Part shown: positions 5,134 through 5,852 of the stretch, one piece after another
Layout: each line of letters starts with the position of its first letter
How positions within the stretch are numbered: the stretch's first letter is position 1
Assembly (NCBI GenBank): GCA_021647345.1
Contig: JAKIUX010000079.1
Span: 1 to 5,852 of the forward strand
Length of the DNA: 5,852 nucleotides
Reading direction: 5' to 3'
Source: Hydrogenimonas sp.
GTDB taxonomy: Bacteria > Campylobacterota > Campylobacteria > Campylobacterales > Hydrogenimonadaceae
Translations under genes and position numbers: made by a program
Notes under the pieces: model-generated
Told to the model about the DNA's origin: nothing
Seen by the model: the letters and a program-made list of their open reading frames with translations, nothing else
Database searches by the model: none

Positions 5134-5852
5134 TTACTCGAATTGGGCTACAACCGGGGCGTGGTCGCTCGGAGTAGGGCTCCTGCGACGGCGTGTCCAG
5201 AGATCGACTTCAACAGATATGCACTCTTTGCATTTTGTTTCGCTTGCCAAGATATAGTCGAGCCTCATACCTTCGTCTCTCCATATTCCGGCAGTACGGT
5301 AGTCCCACCATGTAAAAGAGCGTTCAATTGGGTGGAATCTTCTGTAGCAGTCATTCAGCCCCAAAGATAGAAGAGCTTTCATCTTCTCTTTCTCGCTATC
5401 GAGAAAGCCTACCGCTCCTTTGAAAATATCCGGGTCGTAAACGTCCAGATTCGTTAGCGCCACATTGAAATCACCTAGGATTATAACCTTCTTGCGCATC
5501 TTCAATAGATCTTTCGCATACTCTTTAAGTGTATCGAAAAACTCCATCTTGTAAAGGTGCTTCTCATCCCCCTCCAAACCGCCGCGGGGGATATAGCAGT
5601 TTAGAATCACTGTTTCTCCTATCTCAGCCTCTATCAGCCTCTTCTGTGAGTCGAGAACTTCGCTTTCGAAACTCCTCTTTACGTTTTTTATAGGAAATTT
5701 CGAGCATATCGCAACACCGTTTAGCCTCTTCTGGCCGTTAACTACACACTCATACCCCATCGATCTGAAAACTTCGAAAGGGAAACTCTCCTCTTCGCAC
5801 TTGATCTCCTGAAAGCAGAGAGTATCTATCTGACGCTTTTCGGTTAGCCAGC
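5134..5852 (-). CDS. xth: Exodeoxyribonuclease III, Xth/ExoA type (5' end outside window)
   Basis: This enzyme cleaves 5' of abasic sites and removes 3' blocking groups in base-excision repair. The frame runs off the right edge; 238 residues are visible and, by comparison with the family, roughly 20 N-terminal residues are missing. The visible part starts WLTEKRQIDTLCFQEIK, containing the Mg-binding glutamate (QEIK), then GQKRLNGVAI, the catalytic-tyrosine strand NCYIPRGG, the GDFNVA block with its D and N, DVYDP, the TWWDYR motif, RLDYIL, and the terminal SDHAPV with the catalytic D-H pair. All expected active-site residues in the visible part are present, so the enzyme should be functional. 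The stop lies 34 bases before the cyclase start on the same strand, so the two may share a transcript. Confidence 0.95.
   Translation of the reverse strand, partial: WLTEKRQIDTLCFQEIKCEEESFPFEVFRSMGYECVVNGQKRLNGVAICSKFPIKNVKRSFESEVLDSQKRLIEAEIGETVILNCYIPRGGLEGDEKHLYKMEFFDTLKEYAKDLLKMRKKVIILGDFNVALTNLDVYDPDIFKGAVGFLDSEKEKMKALLSLGLNDCYRRFHPIERSFTWWDYRTAGIWRDEGMRLDYILASETKCKECISVEVDLWTRRRRSPTPSDHAPVVAQFE

Noticed and set aside
1..5852. Search for tRNA, rRNA, riboswitch, CRISPR array, insertion sequence or prophage signals
   Set aside because: The window is almost entirely filled by recognisable protein genes; no clover-leaf, spaced repeat array, transposase or integrase was seen.

Overview
This window looks like an ordinary chromosomal segment of a Campylobacterota (former Epsilonproteobacteria) bacterium, probably a free-living, sulfur- or hydrogen-oxidising type such as the Sulfurovum/Sulfurimonas/Hydrogenimonas groups. 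The reasons are the compact 256-residue DprA, the presence of ruvX near dprA (these genes are neighbours in Helicobacter pylori and Campylobacter jejuni), AGA/ATA-rich codon use at moderate GC, tight gene packing, and a membrane diguanylate cyclase with a periplasmic c-type haem site. Genus assignment is inference. I see no tRNA, rRNA, CRISPR array, insertion sequence or phage gene.

Layout, left to right: (1) the C-terminal part of an SLC13/DASS-type anion transporter (+), running into the window; (2) dprA (+), 11 bases after it and probably co-transcribed; (3) a short heptamer-repeat spacer where dprA converges with (4) a 127-residue protein on the minus strand that looks like a degenerate GGDEF domain; (5) a 64-base divergent intergenic region with a small palindrome; (6) a (+) cluster of a secreted PEBP/YbhB-family protein, a four-helix membrane protein of unknown function and ruvX, with spacings of 3 and 0 bases; (7) on the minus strand, a 623-residue c-haem/HAMP/GAF-like/GGDEF protein whose 3' end overlaps ruvX by 38 bases; (8) an exonuclease III (xth) gene, also minus, directly upstream of the cyclase and cut by the right edge.

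Functional themes: DNA maintenance (DprA loads RecA on incoming single strands; RuvX is an RNase H-fold nuclease; ExoIII repairs AP sites) is interleaved with cyclic-di-GMP signalling (one apparently active cyclase with an intact inhibitory site, one protein with a decayed signature). The most notable item is the cyclase, which combines a periplasmic CxxCH site with a four-cysteine cluster in its cytoplasmic GAF-like region, suggesting a redox, gas or electron-transport input to c-di-GMP synthesis. No wholly new multi-gene system is evident. No gene-free stretch exceeds 300 bases.
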